Source of the DNA: Rhodeus uyekii
Lineage: Eukaryota; Chordata; Actinopteri; Cypriniformes; Acheilognathidae
NCBI GenBank assembly: GCA_037043235.1
Contig: JAWRVZ010000104.1
Coordinates: 1,182,501-1,246,500 of the forward strand
Direction of reading: 5' to 3'
DNA length: 64,000 bases
Part shown: one piece after another, positions 38,001 through 47,100 of the stretch
How the letters are laid out: the number at the start of each line of letters is the position of its first letter
Numbering within the stretch: the stretch's first letter is position 1
Notes under the pieces: model-generated
Databases searched by the model: none
What the model was told of the DNA's origin: nothing
What the model saw: the letters and a program-made list of their open reading frames with translations, nothing else
Program-made: the position numbers and the translations under genes

Positions 38001-39848
38001 CATCAAGTCCAAGCTACTTAACTTAGAGATGCTCTCAACTTTGGTTTGGTCTGTGGACACACCAGTCTGATCAATCATGTGACCAAGGAACTTCACTGAT
38101 TTCTTCATCAGGTGACATTTTTTTGGTGCCAGTTTGAGATTGTATGTGCGAAGCCTGCTAAACACCATTTCCAACCGATCAAGAGCAGTTTTCTCATCTG
38201 GGCCAAAGACAATCAGGTCATCTAGATAACACAAGAGACTGAGGAAGTTTTCATCCCCAAATATGTTGGTCATCATACGCATGAAGCTGCCAGGACTGTT
38301 GCAAAGGCCTTGGGGTAAACGGTTGTACTCAAAAAGGCCCATAGGTGTCGTAAAGGCGGTAAACTTGCGGTCCTCCTCATGCAGCGGCATATTGTAGAAT
38401 CCGGATGTCAAATCCATTGTGCTAAAGAGGGCATTACCACCAAGCGCTGCCAAACAATCCGCCTGATGTGGGAGAGGGTGCGCATCTTTCAGCGTCCTCT
38501 TATTCAACCACCGGAAGTCGGTGCACACCCGCAGGTCCCCATTCTTCTTCCAGACCAAAACGAGAGGAGAAGCGTACTCGCTGGTAGATCGCCTAATTAT
38601 CTCCTTCTCCTCCATTTCTGTCAGAACCTGACGCAGTTTCTGATATTGACTGGGTGCTACTCGTCTGAATGGAAGCCTGAATGGTCTGGTATCTGAGAGG
38701 TGAATTCGATGCACGAAACTCTTAGCTTCCCCACAATCAAGATGGTCACGTGAGAAGATGTCTTCATAACTCAGAATAAGGTTAACCAACCGTTGTTTGG
38801 ATGCATCCGAGATATCACAAGAGTCGATGTTAAGGATATCCAGACCAACTGACTTCAGTCGCTCACTCACAGGAGGCACGTCGACCACATCATCGGATAA
38901 ACTTGTTGAGCAGTTTACAAGGTAGGGATTGACTGTATTGGTGTGATCAATATCTTCGAGTGCAATGCATGGATAAAGGTCTGCAATTTTTGCATTTCGC
39001 CTCAACGACACTGGAGTCCCTGATGTGTTGATAAGCTTCAAGGGAACCCACCCATCCCCCCACAGAGACGTGATTAGTCTAGCCACCATAACACCTCTGG
39101 GAGCAGAGTGAGAAGATGTTGGTTCAGTCATGACTGCACTTCCTGGGGACACAACAGTTGATTTGGGCAGCTTCCCCCATACTAAATACTCACGGCCTGG
39201 CTCTAGATAGACAGCTGAATTGCATCGCACTGTTCCTATCTTGTCAGGTATCTCCTCTCCTCTCCAGCGGTTTACTCCAGCAAGCATTGACAAGAACCTT
39301 TCACACTCAGGGTCTGCTGATGTTGGACTAGACACAGCTTGCCAAAATCCATCACAATGTTTGAAGTATCTGAGGATGTGTTTAATAACATTAGTCCCGA
39401 GGATCAGCTCATCATGTTGTCCAGGAACTACTAAGGTTGGTACTTCCATCTTTATACCATACACCTCCATGGTGAGTTTGAACGATGATTTAGGCTTCAC
39501 ATGCAGCCCTCCACAGCCAACAAGCATAACATCAGTTTTGCATTCACCACATTCATCCACTGCCCCAGCTGATCGCAGTTTCATTTCAGCAGACTCGTTT
39601 ATTGTGCAGGCCATCGAACCACTGTCCAACATCGCACTCAATGTCACCCTATCTCCAATCTTCACTGGCGTATAAAAGAGACTGTCATGTCCACCCACAA
39701 TGTGAGTATTCTGATAAATGACTTCTGAATGATCGTAACTTTCTTTGGCTAAAATATACTCATTCTCTGACTCACAATCTCCAATGGCTTGGGAGTTACT
39801 AGGAAGACCCGCACTGCCTCCCTCAAAATACGGGTCTGCTAGTTTCCC
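35013..39848 (-). CDS. pol: gypsy Pol polyprotein (protease-RT-RNase H-integrase)
   Basis: Encodes the enzymes that copy and insert the element. The frame opens directly at the slippery site at 39848 and has no ATG near its start; a GTG at 39698 is taken as residue 1 for numbering (1561 residues from there). Domains in order: aspartic protease with DSGS at 25-28; reverse transcriptase with the catalytic YLDD at 491-494; RNase H with TDAS at 667-670 and TDNNP near 736; integrase zinc finger (H984, H989, C1019, C1022); and integrase core D1051, D1110, E1146 (D,D-35-E). A serine- and aspartate-rich tail of about 250 residues follows. The PR-RT-RH-IN order is that of Ty3/gypsy. No stop interrupts it, so it may be functional. 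Expression is expected as a Gag-Pol fusion through the -1 shift. Confidence 0.95.
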   Translation of the reverse strand, partial: GKLADPYFEGGSAGLPSNSQAIGDCESENEYILAKESYDHSEVIYQNTHIVGGHDSLFYTPVKIGDRVTLSAMLDSGSMACTINESAEMKLRSAGAVDECGECKTDVMLVGCGGLHVKPKSSFKLTMEVYGIKMEVPTLVVPGQHDELILGTNVIKHILRYFKHCDGFWQAVSSPTSADPECERFLSMLAGVNRWRGEEIPDKIGTVRCNSAVYLEPGREYLVWGKLPKSTVVSPGSAVMTEPTSSHSAPRGVMVARLITSLWGDGWVPLKLINTSGTPVSLRRNAKIADLYPCIALEDIDHTNTVNPYLVNCSTSLSDDVVDVPPVSERLKSVGLDILNIDSCDISDASKQRLVNLILSYEDIFSRDHLDCGEAKSFVHRIHLSDTRPFRLPFRRVAPSQYQKLRQVLTEMEEKEIIRRSTSEYASPLVLVWKKNGDLRVCTDFRWLNKRTLKDAHPLPHQADCLAALGGNALFSTMDLTSGFYNMPLHEEDRKFTAFTTPMGLFEYNRLPQGLCNSPGSFMRMMTNIFGDENFLSLLCYLDDLIVFGPDEKTALDRLEMVFSRLRTYNLKLAPKKCHLMKKSVKFLGHMIDQTGVSTDQTKVESISKLSSLDLMERDGRTPSPKKIRSFLGMVNYYQHFIPNYSAIAKPLFNLLKGQKTRGKNLRKVNRDHPNRKLKPSDWTQEQDQAVEKLKTLLVESVVLAHPNFDRPFILATDASLDGIGAVLSQIPEGESKARPVAFASKSLSRSQQNYPAHRLEFLALKWSVCDKFSHWLKGHKFTVLTDNNPLAHILTKPKLDCCEQRWVAKLASYNFDIMYVPGPQNTVADALSRVPFVRTDVMQRLLKEPYVELLADSRGMTTNSVHEAFRRSCDSDRRQSVLNLSQSFKSDIQQNEDLLTLPNADVSAILNSHVEWKIGARARAMSVIDHLPQMLSVGQDTLPAYSEQELREKQLADKILSRVLHYVERKRRPTRRERTNESLIVIRYLKHWEKLTIRNGILYRVSHDRLSRTKHHQFVVPESLVGVVLKGIHDDCGHQGQSRSVNLARQRFFWLNMERNVRDYVHLCRRCTVSKTTDPSGRAPLESISTSRPLELVCIDFWSAEDSSNRSVDVLVVTDHFTRLAQAFVCRDQSAKQVARMLWDRYFCIYGLPERVHSDQGPSFESKLIRELLRVSGVNKSHTTPYHPMGNGSVERFNRTLGNMIRALSPDVKRDWPRRLQTLTFLYNCTTHETTGYAPFYLMFGRVPRLPIDILFRSVLNDSSLTCCDKFVTILVKDLKEALLIAQEHATKQQKRHAELYNRRVKGLVIEIGDQVLLANKTERGKKKVADRWESTVYTVVDHKPDIHTYRIRNPTTGQEKVVHRNLLMLVNFLPVNMENSLSDQLSDASDSSQRSHSIPSLCPEGDESLGGDAEVSGSKEDRHSSVSMDGSVMMRGKALSTCDDADIDCQNDSLSVQESDYRNRTVSWVSELPEGCSHQEYDQTPSRVLEDPLTTATPAATESHSSEMSRDTRTSVCSDDARDRSDLHVAHSDSTVRSAQPYSQPPTNVADAVSVPASSRSFTQIRSRFGRIIRPVDRLIQAMSGQTVAQDTKHNVQAVCQSVLRAFST

Positions 39849-39851
39849 TCA
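39803..39851 (-). promoter_or_regulatory. gag-pol -1 ribosomal frameshift signal
   Basis: On the minus strand, the pol-frame stop TGA (39849-39851) is followed at once by GGGAAAC (39842-39848), a perfect X_XXY_YYZ slippery heptamer in the gag frame (G GGA AAC), and then by the gag stop TAG (39839-39841). Four bases further on, AGACCCGTA (39829-39837) can pair with TGCGGGTCT (39805-39813) to give a 9-bp stem with one G-U pair, at the spacing typical of stimulatory hairpins or pseudoknots. Gag and pol frames are therefore open together only across the slippery heptamer. GGGAAAC is a known retroviral and plant-virus shift site. Confidence 0.88.
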
Positions 39852-41351
39852 CGCTGTGTCTGGGCAGAAGAATGCTTAGAGCATTCTTTCTTTGTGTGCC
39901 CTGGGGAGAAGCATGCAAAACACAGTTTATCTGTCATGCAATGTGTCACTGTGGTGTGTTTGCTGTCATTACAGACTCGACAGGCACTTCTGACAAAACT
40001 ACGTTGCTGTCTAGACCCATGTCTTGGATTGGAAGCATCAGAGAATTTTACCCTGTCCATGAGCTGCTCCATCATCTCCATCATACGAGTGAGCAATTGA
40101 CTCTCAGCTTGTTGGGTGTGTTGTGCTATCGCTGGAGATGGGGATAAGCAGAACGGTCGGCATGGCTGATGTTGTTCCTGGCTGGGTGCTAATGTAGGCT
40201 CTGGCTGGTGGCATGCCTGAGCATCAAGTAAAGAGCTGAAAGATTGAGCTGGAACAGCGGGAAACTCAGTCTTGGGGTGATTGTACATGTCACGTTCACT
40301 GCTGAATACCGCGGTTGTGTGGTTCCGTAAATTTGCCGTACTGTTTCCCCGGCTCCTGAATTCCCTCTGGTAGTCGTCAATCCTGCTCTGTATTTCTTTT
40401 GCACTCCATTCTTGAACAGGCTTGCATCTGAACATGCTCGCTAAACTGGGGTCAGGACAGAATTTAACAAACATCCGTGTTACCTCCTCTCCTATGTCGT
40501 CAAAAGCTTTCCCTTGTCTTCGCAGTCCCAAATCTGCCAGATCAGCCGCCTTATTAATTCGGATCCAGTAATCCACAGGATTCTCATGAGCTCTGGGGAG
40601 AGTGGCATAAAAATCTGCGAGAGGCAGGCAAGATGGTGCTTCACTGAAGTATTGCATAAGAATGCCATAAATCAACTCAGGGTTCTGTCTGACGTTGAGC
40701 TTACCATCACTGCGTAGACTGATCTTGACAACATCCCTTGCCTTTCCAGCCAGTCTACTCATTATCTCTTCAGCTTGATCTTGAACGGAGCACATTTGCT
40801 TTCTTAAGTAAGCTTTTGTCCTGTCCACCCACTCCTCAATACCACACTTATCAGAGCCATCACCCCTAAATGTATCATACTCTGACTTCATGTGCACTGT
40901 TACTTGTGGTGTCATCACTTGTGTATGTGTACTCTGTTCTGTGCGTGCTGGTGTCTGAGTGTAACTGAGTGAATTGGTCTGGCAGTCAGAGTTTGTATTT
41001 AGTAAGCCAGCAGACATTAGTTTTGCCACCTGACTCGCCTATTTGCGAACCTAACTGGCCTACCATGTCTGTGAGGTGGTCAAAAGCTATTCTATCCACT
41101 CCAGGCGTAGAGGTGTATGGACCCTCAACAGGAACCCGACCAACAGGAGTACCACCCAGGGCTTGACTTAACCCGATACCCCTACCGTTGTCAGCATGTA
41201 ACTGTGGTTGTCCAGCCCCCTGACCGATGTTTTCTCTGAAGATACCACCATCTGTGTTACTACGTAACCATGTACCCCTTCCTCTGGAGAAACCCATGTT
41301 ACCATAACAGGATGTTTCTAGGTCACCATCATACTCAAGTTTATCATCCAT
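39839..41351 (-). pseudogene. gag: gypsy gag, two frames joined by an apparent frameshift
   Basis: Gag forms the particle and binds the element RNA. The N-terminal part starts at an ATG (41349-41351, MDDKLEYDGD) and is glycine- and arginine-rich (GFSRGRGTW). It stays open until 40986 but stops resembling gag near 41030, where a frame opening at about 41038 takes over and runs 396 codons to the TAG at 39839. The second part holds the capsid-like region (DKCGIEEWVDRTKAYLRK and so on) and ends with two zinc knuckles: CRVC-x4-H-x5-C, a variant, and CFAC-x4-H-x4-C, a canonical CCHC. The break is best explained by a one-base indel. The alternative, a second programmed shift, has no slippery site to support it. 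Confidence 0.8.
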
Positions 41352-41642
41352 ATTGAAATTAAAAATTTTATATAAAAAAAAAAAGAATTTAAACAAGCAC
41401 ACTATCAACAATATTGATAATGAGAAGGCTCACTATCTGAAATTAGACCATGTAAACAATGGCAATCGTGTGTCCATGCGTTGTGTTTTTGCGAAAAACG
41501 AATCCAAAGTCCAAATCACAAAGTGTGAGTATGTATATACTTGTCCTCATCCAAACCATAGAAAACTTGATCCACTGACGAAGTTGACCCTTTACACAGC
41601 AACCACGATCGATCTGCGTCGAGCTGATCAAAGGATCCAAGG

Positions 41643-41656
41643 AGTCACGGCACCAG
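41643..41656 (-). other. primer binding site, tRNA-His type
   Basis: Directly inside the 5' LTR on the minus strand lies TGGTGCCGTGACTC. This is complementary to the 3' end of animal tRNA-His (ending GAGTCACGGCA plus CCA) over all 14 bases, judged from memory of the tRNA sequence. Minus-strand DNA synthesis would be primed here. It also fixes the LTR boundary at 41657. Confidence 0.75.
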
Positions 41657-42470
41657 TGTAACGGATGTGAACAGACACACTCACACTCGGGCTTCTTTTC
41701 ATATTTCTTATTGGAAAGACAGAAAAGTAAAATTTTCTCTGGTTAAACAGATACTGCAGACACCCGTAAAACACAGCAGCAGCAATACTCAAATCTGCTC
41801 TACAGCAAAGTTAATCACATATTAAATATATACATACAATGCAAACATTAACAATGTCCCTGTAACTTAACATTGACAGTGTAGTAATACAGATGAAAAT
41901 GACAGAAGAAAATGTAAAAACTCACTAAGTGCTATTAAGAAACACAAAAACCACATACCTTATTGGAAAGACAGAAAAGTACAATTTTCTCTGGTTAAAC
42001 AGATACTGCAGACACCCGTAAAACACTAGGAAAACAGAAATTGCACACTCACTAAACTCATGAAACAATATTCAGATCGTTAACACAAGAAATAAACTCG
42101 TTTCACCTCAGATGATGCACAAGGAAATTTTATACTTTTATAACAATCTGAACAACCGTTAAAGTGTTAGATAAGTTATACACATGTTCAAATACAACCA
42201 TAAAAGTAATTGTGTCGAAAAGACTCGCATTAATCATCGTAATTAATTTTATAAGTCAGAGCGCGAAAAACCGTACATACCAGCAGCAGCAATACTCAAA
42301 TCTGCTGCCGTACGGCAAGAGAGCGAGGACAAAATACGATGCCTGCAGTACCGTTAATAGCCACAAGAGGGGAGACCTCAAACACTTAATTTAACCAAAA
42401 ACATTGTTTTATGTAATTCACACAACACAAAACCTTTTTAAATTGAATACTCTTTTCTAACCCCATTACA
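41657..42470 (-). repeat. 5' LTR of the gypsy element (814 bp)
   Basis: On the minus strand it starts TGTAATGGGG and ends CCGTTACA, so the ends are short imperfect inverted repeats. Its U5-side 147 bp (41657-41803) is a mosaic. A 68-bp block (41707-41774) repeats 41959-42026 with one mismatch, and a 26-bp block (41774-41799) repeats 42281-42306. The rest matches the 3' LTR base for base apart from two differences. Confidence 0.9.
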
Positions 42471-42471
42471 T

Positions 42472-43959
42472 ACGCAAGATAAGATTCCAGTTTCAAAAGA
42501 GAACCTACTTTCCCACTATGATCTTGAAAAATGGCCTTATCTCAAAGAAGTTGAACTAAAAAGAATCAGTGCTGACATTGAAATCTTAATTGGCGTTAAT
42601 GTTCCAAAGGCAATGGAACCATGGCAGATAGTAAACAGTCAAGGAAATGGACCATATGCTGTTAGGACTGTGCTTGGGTGGGTGGTTAACGGCCCACTCC
42701 AATCTTGTCCCCCTATGGACAAAACTGGACTAATGTCAGTCACGGCCAATCGTATCTCTATGGAGAATATAAAAGACTTGCTAATCCAGCAATATAATCA
42801 CGACTTTCCCGAAAAGGATTATGAGGAGAAAAGCGAAATGTCTGTTGAAGACAAGCTATTTATGAACATCGCAACAACTTCAGTGGAACTGAAGAATGGA
42901 CATTACTACTTACCTCTACCTTTTCGTAATAAAAATGTAACCTTGCCTAACAACTATGATGGAACAGCCCAACGCACACTAAACCTCGCAAAGCGATTCA
43001 AGAAGGATCCTGCTTATACAAATGAGTACAAAATGTTTATGGAGGATGTGATGAGAAAGGGATATGCAGAAAAGGTGCCATCAGATCAACTACAAGGAAA
43101 GGATGGATGTGTATGGTATATACCACATCATGGTGTGTACCACAAGAAAAAAGGAAAACTTAGAGTTGTTTTTGATTGTTCATCTTCATACAAAGGTATG
43201 TCTCTGAACTCCGAACTTCTCCAAGGTCCTGACCTGACCAACCCACTTCTCGGTGTTCTGCTTAGATTTAGATCGGAAAGAATTTCAATGATGGCAGACA
43301 TTGAAGCAATGTACTATCAAGTGCGAGTTCAAGATCATCATCGTGACTTTCTTCGATTCTTGTGGTGGCCACAAGGGGATTTTAACCAGCCACTAGAAGT
43401 TTACAGAATGAATGTTCATCTTTTTGGCGCAGTATCATCTCCAAGCATTGCCAACTTTGCCTTAAAGCAAACAGGAATTGATCATTCTGAAACACACAGC
43501 TCACAAGTAATTGACACAATCAAGCATAGCTTCTATGTTGACGACTGTCTCAAGTCTGTGGCCACAGAGAAAGAAGCAATCAAGCTCATTAAAGACCTGA
43601 GGGAAGCTTGCGCACTAGGAGGATTTACTTTGAGTAAATGGGTGAGTAACAGCTGTGAAGTCCTGGAGACCATTCCAGAAATCTATAGAGCCCCGCTTGT
43701 GAAACACCTTGACCTGGATAGAGAAAAACCTCCTCTTGAGAGGGCACTTGGAATCCAGTGGAATATCCAAAAGGATGTCTTTACTTTTCGGGTAGCTGTT
43801 AAGAACCGAACTCCCACAAGACGAACCATCCTCTCTATAGTCAGTTCCATCTATGACCCACTTGGTTTCCTCGCTCCCTTTGTTCTCAAAGCTAAGCAAC
43901 TCCTGCAAAGGCTGTGCCAAGAGAAGTACGGATGGGATGAAGTGATCCAAATGAAATGA
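42472..43959 (+). pseudogene. pol: BEL/Pao pol, protease end and reverse transcriptase
   Basis: The frame is already open at the gypsy LTR border, 47 codons before the first ATG at 42613. The opening residues (EILIGVNVPKAMEPWQIV and GPYAVRTVLGWVVNGPL) match the end of the DUF1758-type aspartic protease of BEL/Pao elements. Reverse transcriptase follows, with LRVVFDCS, MADIEAMYYQV and the catalytic YVDD at residues 308-311 counted from the ATG, then the start of the Pao connection/RNase H region (SIYDPLGFLAPF). The frame ends at TGA 43957-43959, one frame away from its continuation. It cannot give active enzyme here because the start of the gene is gone. Confidence 0.92.
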
Positions 43960-46142
43960 TGAGACCATGGCAAAGGTGGCTTACAGAGCTAGACCAGCTG
44001 AGCAGATTTGAGGTGGACAGGTGCATAAAGCCTGAGAACTTTGGTGTTGTAAAGACTGCTGAATTACATCACTTCTGTGACGCAAGTGAGTTAGGATATG
44101 GGACGGTAAGTTATCTCAAACTTACAGACAGTCTCAAAAGGGTTCATATCGCATTTGTACTAGGAAAGGCCAGAGTAGTCCCACTAAAACGGATGACGGT
44201 TCCTAGACTTGAGCTTGCAGCCACAACACTTGCTGTAAAAGTAGACCGAATGTTGCAAAAAGAACTTCAAATGGAATTACAAGGATCTAACTTTTGGACA
44301 GACAGTACAGTAGTACTGAAGTACATTCATAACCAAACAAAACGATTTCATACATATGTTGCCAACAGAATTGCTGTGATACATAACCTTTCCCAAGTAC
44401 ATCAGTGGAGGTATGTACGATCCGAAGACAACCCGGCAGATGACGCCTCACGTGGGCTACGAATTGAATCTCTTCTGAATTCCACGAGATGGCTGAACGG
44501 TCCTCACTTCTTGTCAAAAGAGAAATCTGAATGGCCTGAACCTCCAGAAGATCTTAGTTACATCTCATCAAGTGATGCAGAGGTAAAAAGGGAGATCACT
44601 ACAAATTGTTTGAACCTACAAAACAATGCAACTACCAGAATAATTGATTATTATTCTTCATGGAGGAAATTGCTGAGAGCTGTTGCATGGTGGCTAAGGC
44701 TAAAAAGACTCTTGATGCTTCGAAATCAGAAAGACAAAGGTCTTAGTATAGATTCCAAATGGGAAATTAAGCAACAAGGCTTAACTGTTGAGAATTTAGA
44801 CGAAGCAGAGAAGTCAATCATTCGCTTTGAACAACAGCGCTACTTTGACTCAGAGATGACGCTCCTGAGAAAAGGTCTACCTATCAAATCCGACAGCTCC
44901 ATTCACAAACTGGACCCAATTACTGATGATGGCATCCTGAGGATTGGAGGCAGGCTAAGTAAAGCAGCTATGCCGGTGAGTCTAAAAAACCCAATCATCT
45001 TGCCAAAAGACTCTCACATATCCAAACTGATCCTGCGTGATATCCATCAAAACATTGGACACTCAGGAAGAAATCACATGCTTTCAAAACTTGGTCAAAA
45101 GTTCTGGCTACAGTCTGCCAACTCTTCTGCTAGAAAGATAATAAAATCCTGTATCTTTTGCAGACGAATGCAGGCTAAAGTTGGAGAGCAGAAAATGGCC
45201 GATTTGCCAGAAGAACGCGTCTCTCCTGATTTACCACCTTTCTCACATGTAGGCATTGACTATTTCGGACCTATAGAAGTCAAAAGAGGTCGCTCTCATG
45301 TGAAAAGATGGGGAGTGATATTTACCTGCCTGGCGAGCCGAGCTATTCATCTTGAAGTAGCAAGCACATTAAACACAGATTCTTGTATCAATGCCATTCG
45401 ACGGTTTTTATGTCGGAGAGGACAAGTACTGACCATCAGGACAGATCGTGGCACCAATTTTGTGAGTTCACAGAAAGAACTAGAGACCTCTTTGAGTCAT
45501 ATAGACCATCACAAAATTCAAGACGTATTGCTGAATGATCATGTCAGTTGGATGTTTAATCCCCCCTTTGCAGCTCACTTTGGAGGAGTATGGGAGAGAT
45601 TAATCAAATTAGTTAAAAAAATACTGATTTCAGTATTAAAACAACAGTCGCTGGATGATGATATGTTGCAAACAGCTCTGTGTGAAGTTGAGTGTATTCT
45701 CAATGACCGGCCCATCACAACTGTATCAGGTGACCCAAATGACCTTGAACCACTTACACCAAATCACCTTTTGCAGTTAAAATCTAAACCCCTCTTGCCG
45801 CCAGGACTCTTCAGTAAGGATGACTTGTATGCTAGAAAGCGATGGAAACAAGTGCAATACCTTGCAGACCTTTTCTGGCAAAGATGGACTACTGAATATC
45901 TTTCACTAATGCAGCAACGGCAAAAGTGGGCCAATACCAAGAGAAACTTCAAGGTAAATGACATAGTAGTCATAGTAGATTCTACAGCTCCAAGAAACTC
46001 CTGGCCGTTAGGTCGTGTGATACAAACCCTACCGGGTTCCAAAGGTCTTGTCCGCAGTGTCTTGGTAAAGACTAAATCCACTGTTCTACAAAGACCCATC
46101 ACTAAACTCTGCCTGCTTCTTGAAGCTGAAAAGCCAGACTAA
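43956..46142 (+). pseudogene. pol: BEL/Pao pol, RNase H and integrase
   Basis: Continues the preceding frame after a one-base shift. The overlap ATGA at 43956-43959 is coincidental, because in BEL/Pao elements these domains lie in one reading frame. RNase H-like motif HHFCDASELGYG lies near residues 32-45 and TDSTVVLKYI near 113. The integrase zinc finger is H-x4-H (IHQNIGHSG) with CIFCRR. The catalytic core is D435 (GIDYFGP), D497 (RTDRGTNF) and E547 (GGVWERL), followed by the C-terminal domain typical of the group (WPLGRVIQTLPGSKG). The 728 codons contain no stop, which is long for a dead element and suggests moderate age. Confidence 0.92.
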
Positions 46143-46538
46143 GAGGTTAGAGATATCGACCTTCTATGGTCTGATTGATTCACACGCTATCACATATCCT
46201 GACAAACACACGCATACCATCATGCTCACTCACAGCAGTACATACCTTTACATGGACTTCTCAATTCTGCACTACATGTACATTCAAAATTGTGCACATA
46301 CATGGACTTTACAAAATTTGCACCACATTTACACCAATTGACCTTGAACTTTGGGGGGGGGGGGAATTATCATGTCTTGTTAAATTATGTATGTATTAAT
46401 GTTGAATGAAATCAAATGTGATATATTTTTGTATGTCTGTATATTTGTTTTGATGTATTAGAATTCCTTATGTATTTTGGCTCCAATTTTGTGTTTGGTA
46501 ATTGTTCTGCTTCTGGCAATAACAATTAGGGGCCAGTG
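46143..46538 (+). other. BEL/Pao 3' non-coding region
   Basis: Lies between the pol stop and the presumed 3' LTR. It contains CACACGCATACC-type and ACATGGACTT repeats and a G run (46353-46363). Just before the LTR comes the purine-rich AATTAGGGGCC, a candidate polypurine tract. Confidence 0.55.
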
Positions 46539-46982
46539 TGTAGGAGCCATATTTAGATTAACTTGAATTCATTAAGTTTGTTTTTGTTTTATTTAGAAAC
46601 AATGTGATTAATGTGTATGTAAATAAGGAAATTGGGTTTAAAGTCTGATGCTTAGATTAATCATCATCATCTTCACCTGAATTCACTTGCTCCGCCTCCT
46701 GGACGCGTCACTACAGCGCGAAAGTGCAAGTGTTAAATTGAGTTTGAGTTTGTTTGTTAGACAGGTTAGAGTGTGGAAAGCAACAGTTTCTTTAATCGCA
46801 TTTCGCTGTTCGTTTCGCATTACGCATTGCTGGAAATCTGAGTTTGTTTTGAAAGTAAACCGGAGATTGTGAATAATAAATCTTGTTTTGTTTGACGATC
46901 GCATCTCTGTGAGTGCTTAAAGGAAATGTGAATTAAGAAAACCCACACTAGCCTCACGAGGCTAAAGAAGATCAGCCTCAAC

Positions 46983-47013
<31 letters not shown>

Positions 47014-47100
47014 CTTCTTCCTGATTTCTTATAACGGTAGTTAGAATGAACTGCAACACTAATAAAGTCTCACAAACATGCAGTCGCGCACGGAAGAACA
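46539..47100 (+). repeat. probable 3' LTR of the BEL/Pao element
   Basis: Begins TGTAGGAGCCATATTTAG directly after a purine-rich tract, and contains AATAAA signals (46876 and 47059 areas) and a GA microsatellite (46983-47008). The right boundary is uncertain because no second LTR copy is in the window; an end anywhere between about 47070 and 47130 is possible. Confidence 0.5.
46983..47008. repeat. (GA)n microsatellite
   Basis: Thirteen GA units inside the probable BEL/Pao LTR. Confidence 0.9.

Larger units (their letters stand above)
33962..42470 (-). mobile_element. Ty3/gypsy LTR retrotransposon, nearly complete, minus strand
   Basis: Order on the minus strand: 5' LTR (41657-42470), tRNA-His-type primer site (41643-41656), gag, -1 frameshift signal, pol (protease, RT, RNase H, integrase), short 3' leader, 3' LTR (33962-34628, one end lost at the gap). 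The aligned 667-bp parts of the two LTRs are co-linear without indels, and I see two mismatches (around 34230), so insertion is recent. Pol is intact; gag carries one apparent frameshift. Its right end sits inside the pol frame of a BEL/Pao element that resumes at 42471. No envelope-like frame was found. Confidence 0.95.
42471..47100 (+). mobile_element. BEL/Pao LTR retrotransposon, 3' part, plus strand
   Basis: Starts in mid-frame at the gypsy LTR and contains the end of the protease region, RT, RNase H, integrase, a 3' non-coding region and a probable 3' LTR. The 5' LTR, gag and most of the protease are absent: they should lie left of the gypsy insertion but are not found there. One frameshift breaks pol near 43956. 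The BEL/Pao label rests on the YVDD RT motif context, the HHCC plus DDE integrase with a wide D-E spacing, and the characteristic C-terminal region. Confidence 0.9.

Noticed and set aside
35207..39675. Plus-strand frames of 70-150 codons across the gypsy element
   Set aside because: They lie antisense to the intact pol frame and show no domain pattern.
43956..43959. ATGA overlap as a translational-coupling signal
   Set aside because: Such coupling is a bacterial feature. In BEL/Pao elements these domains share one frame, so a mutation is the simpler explanation.
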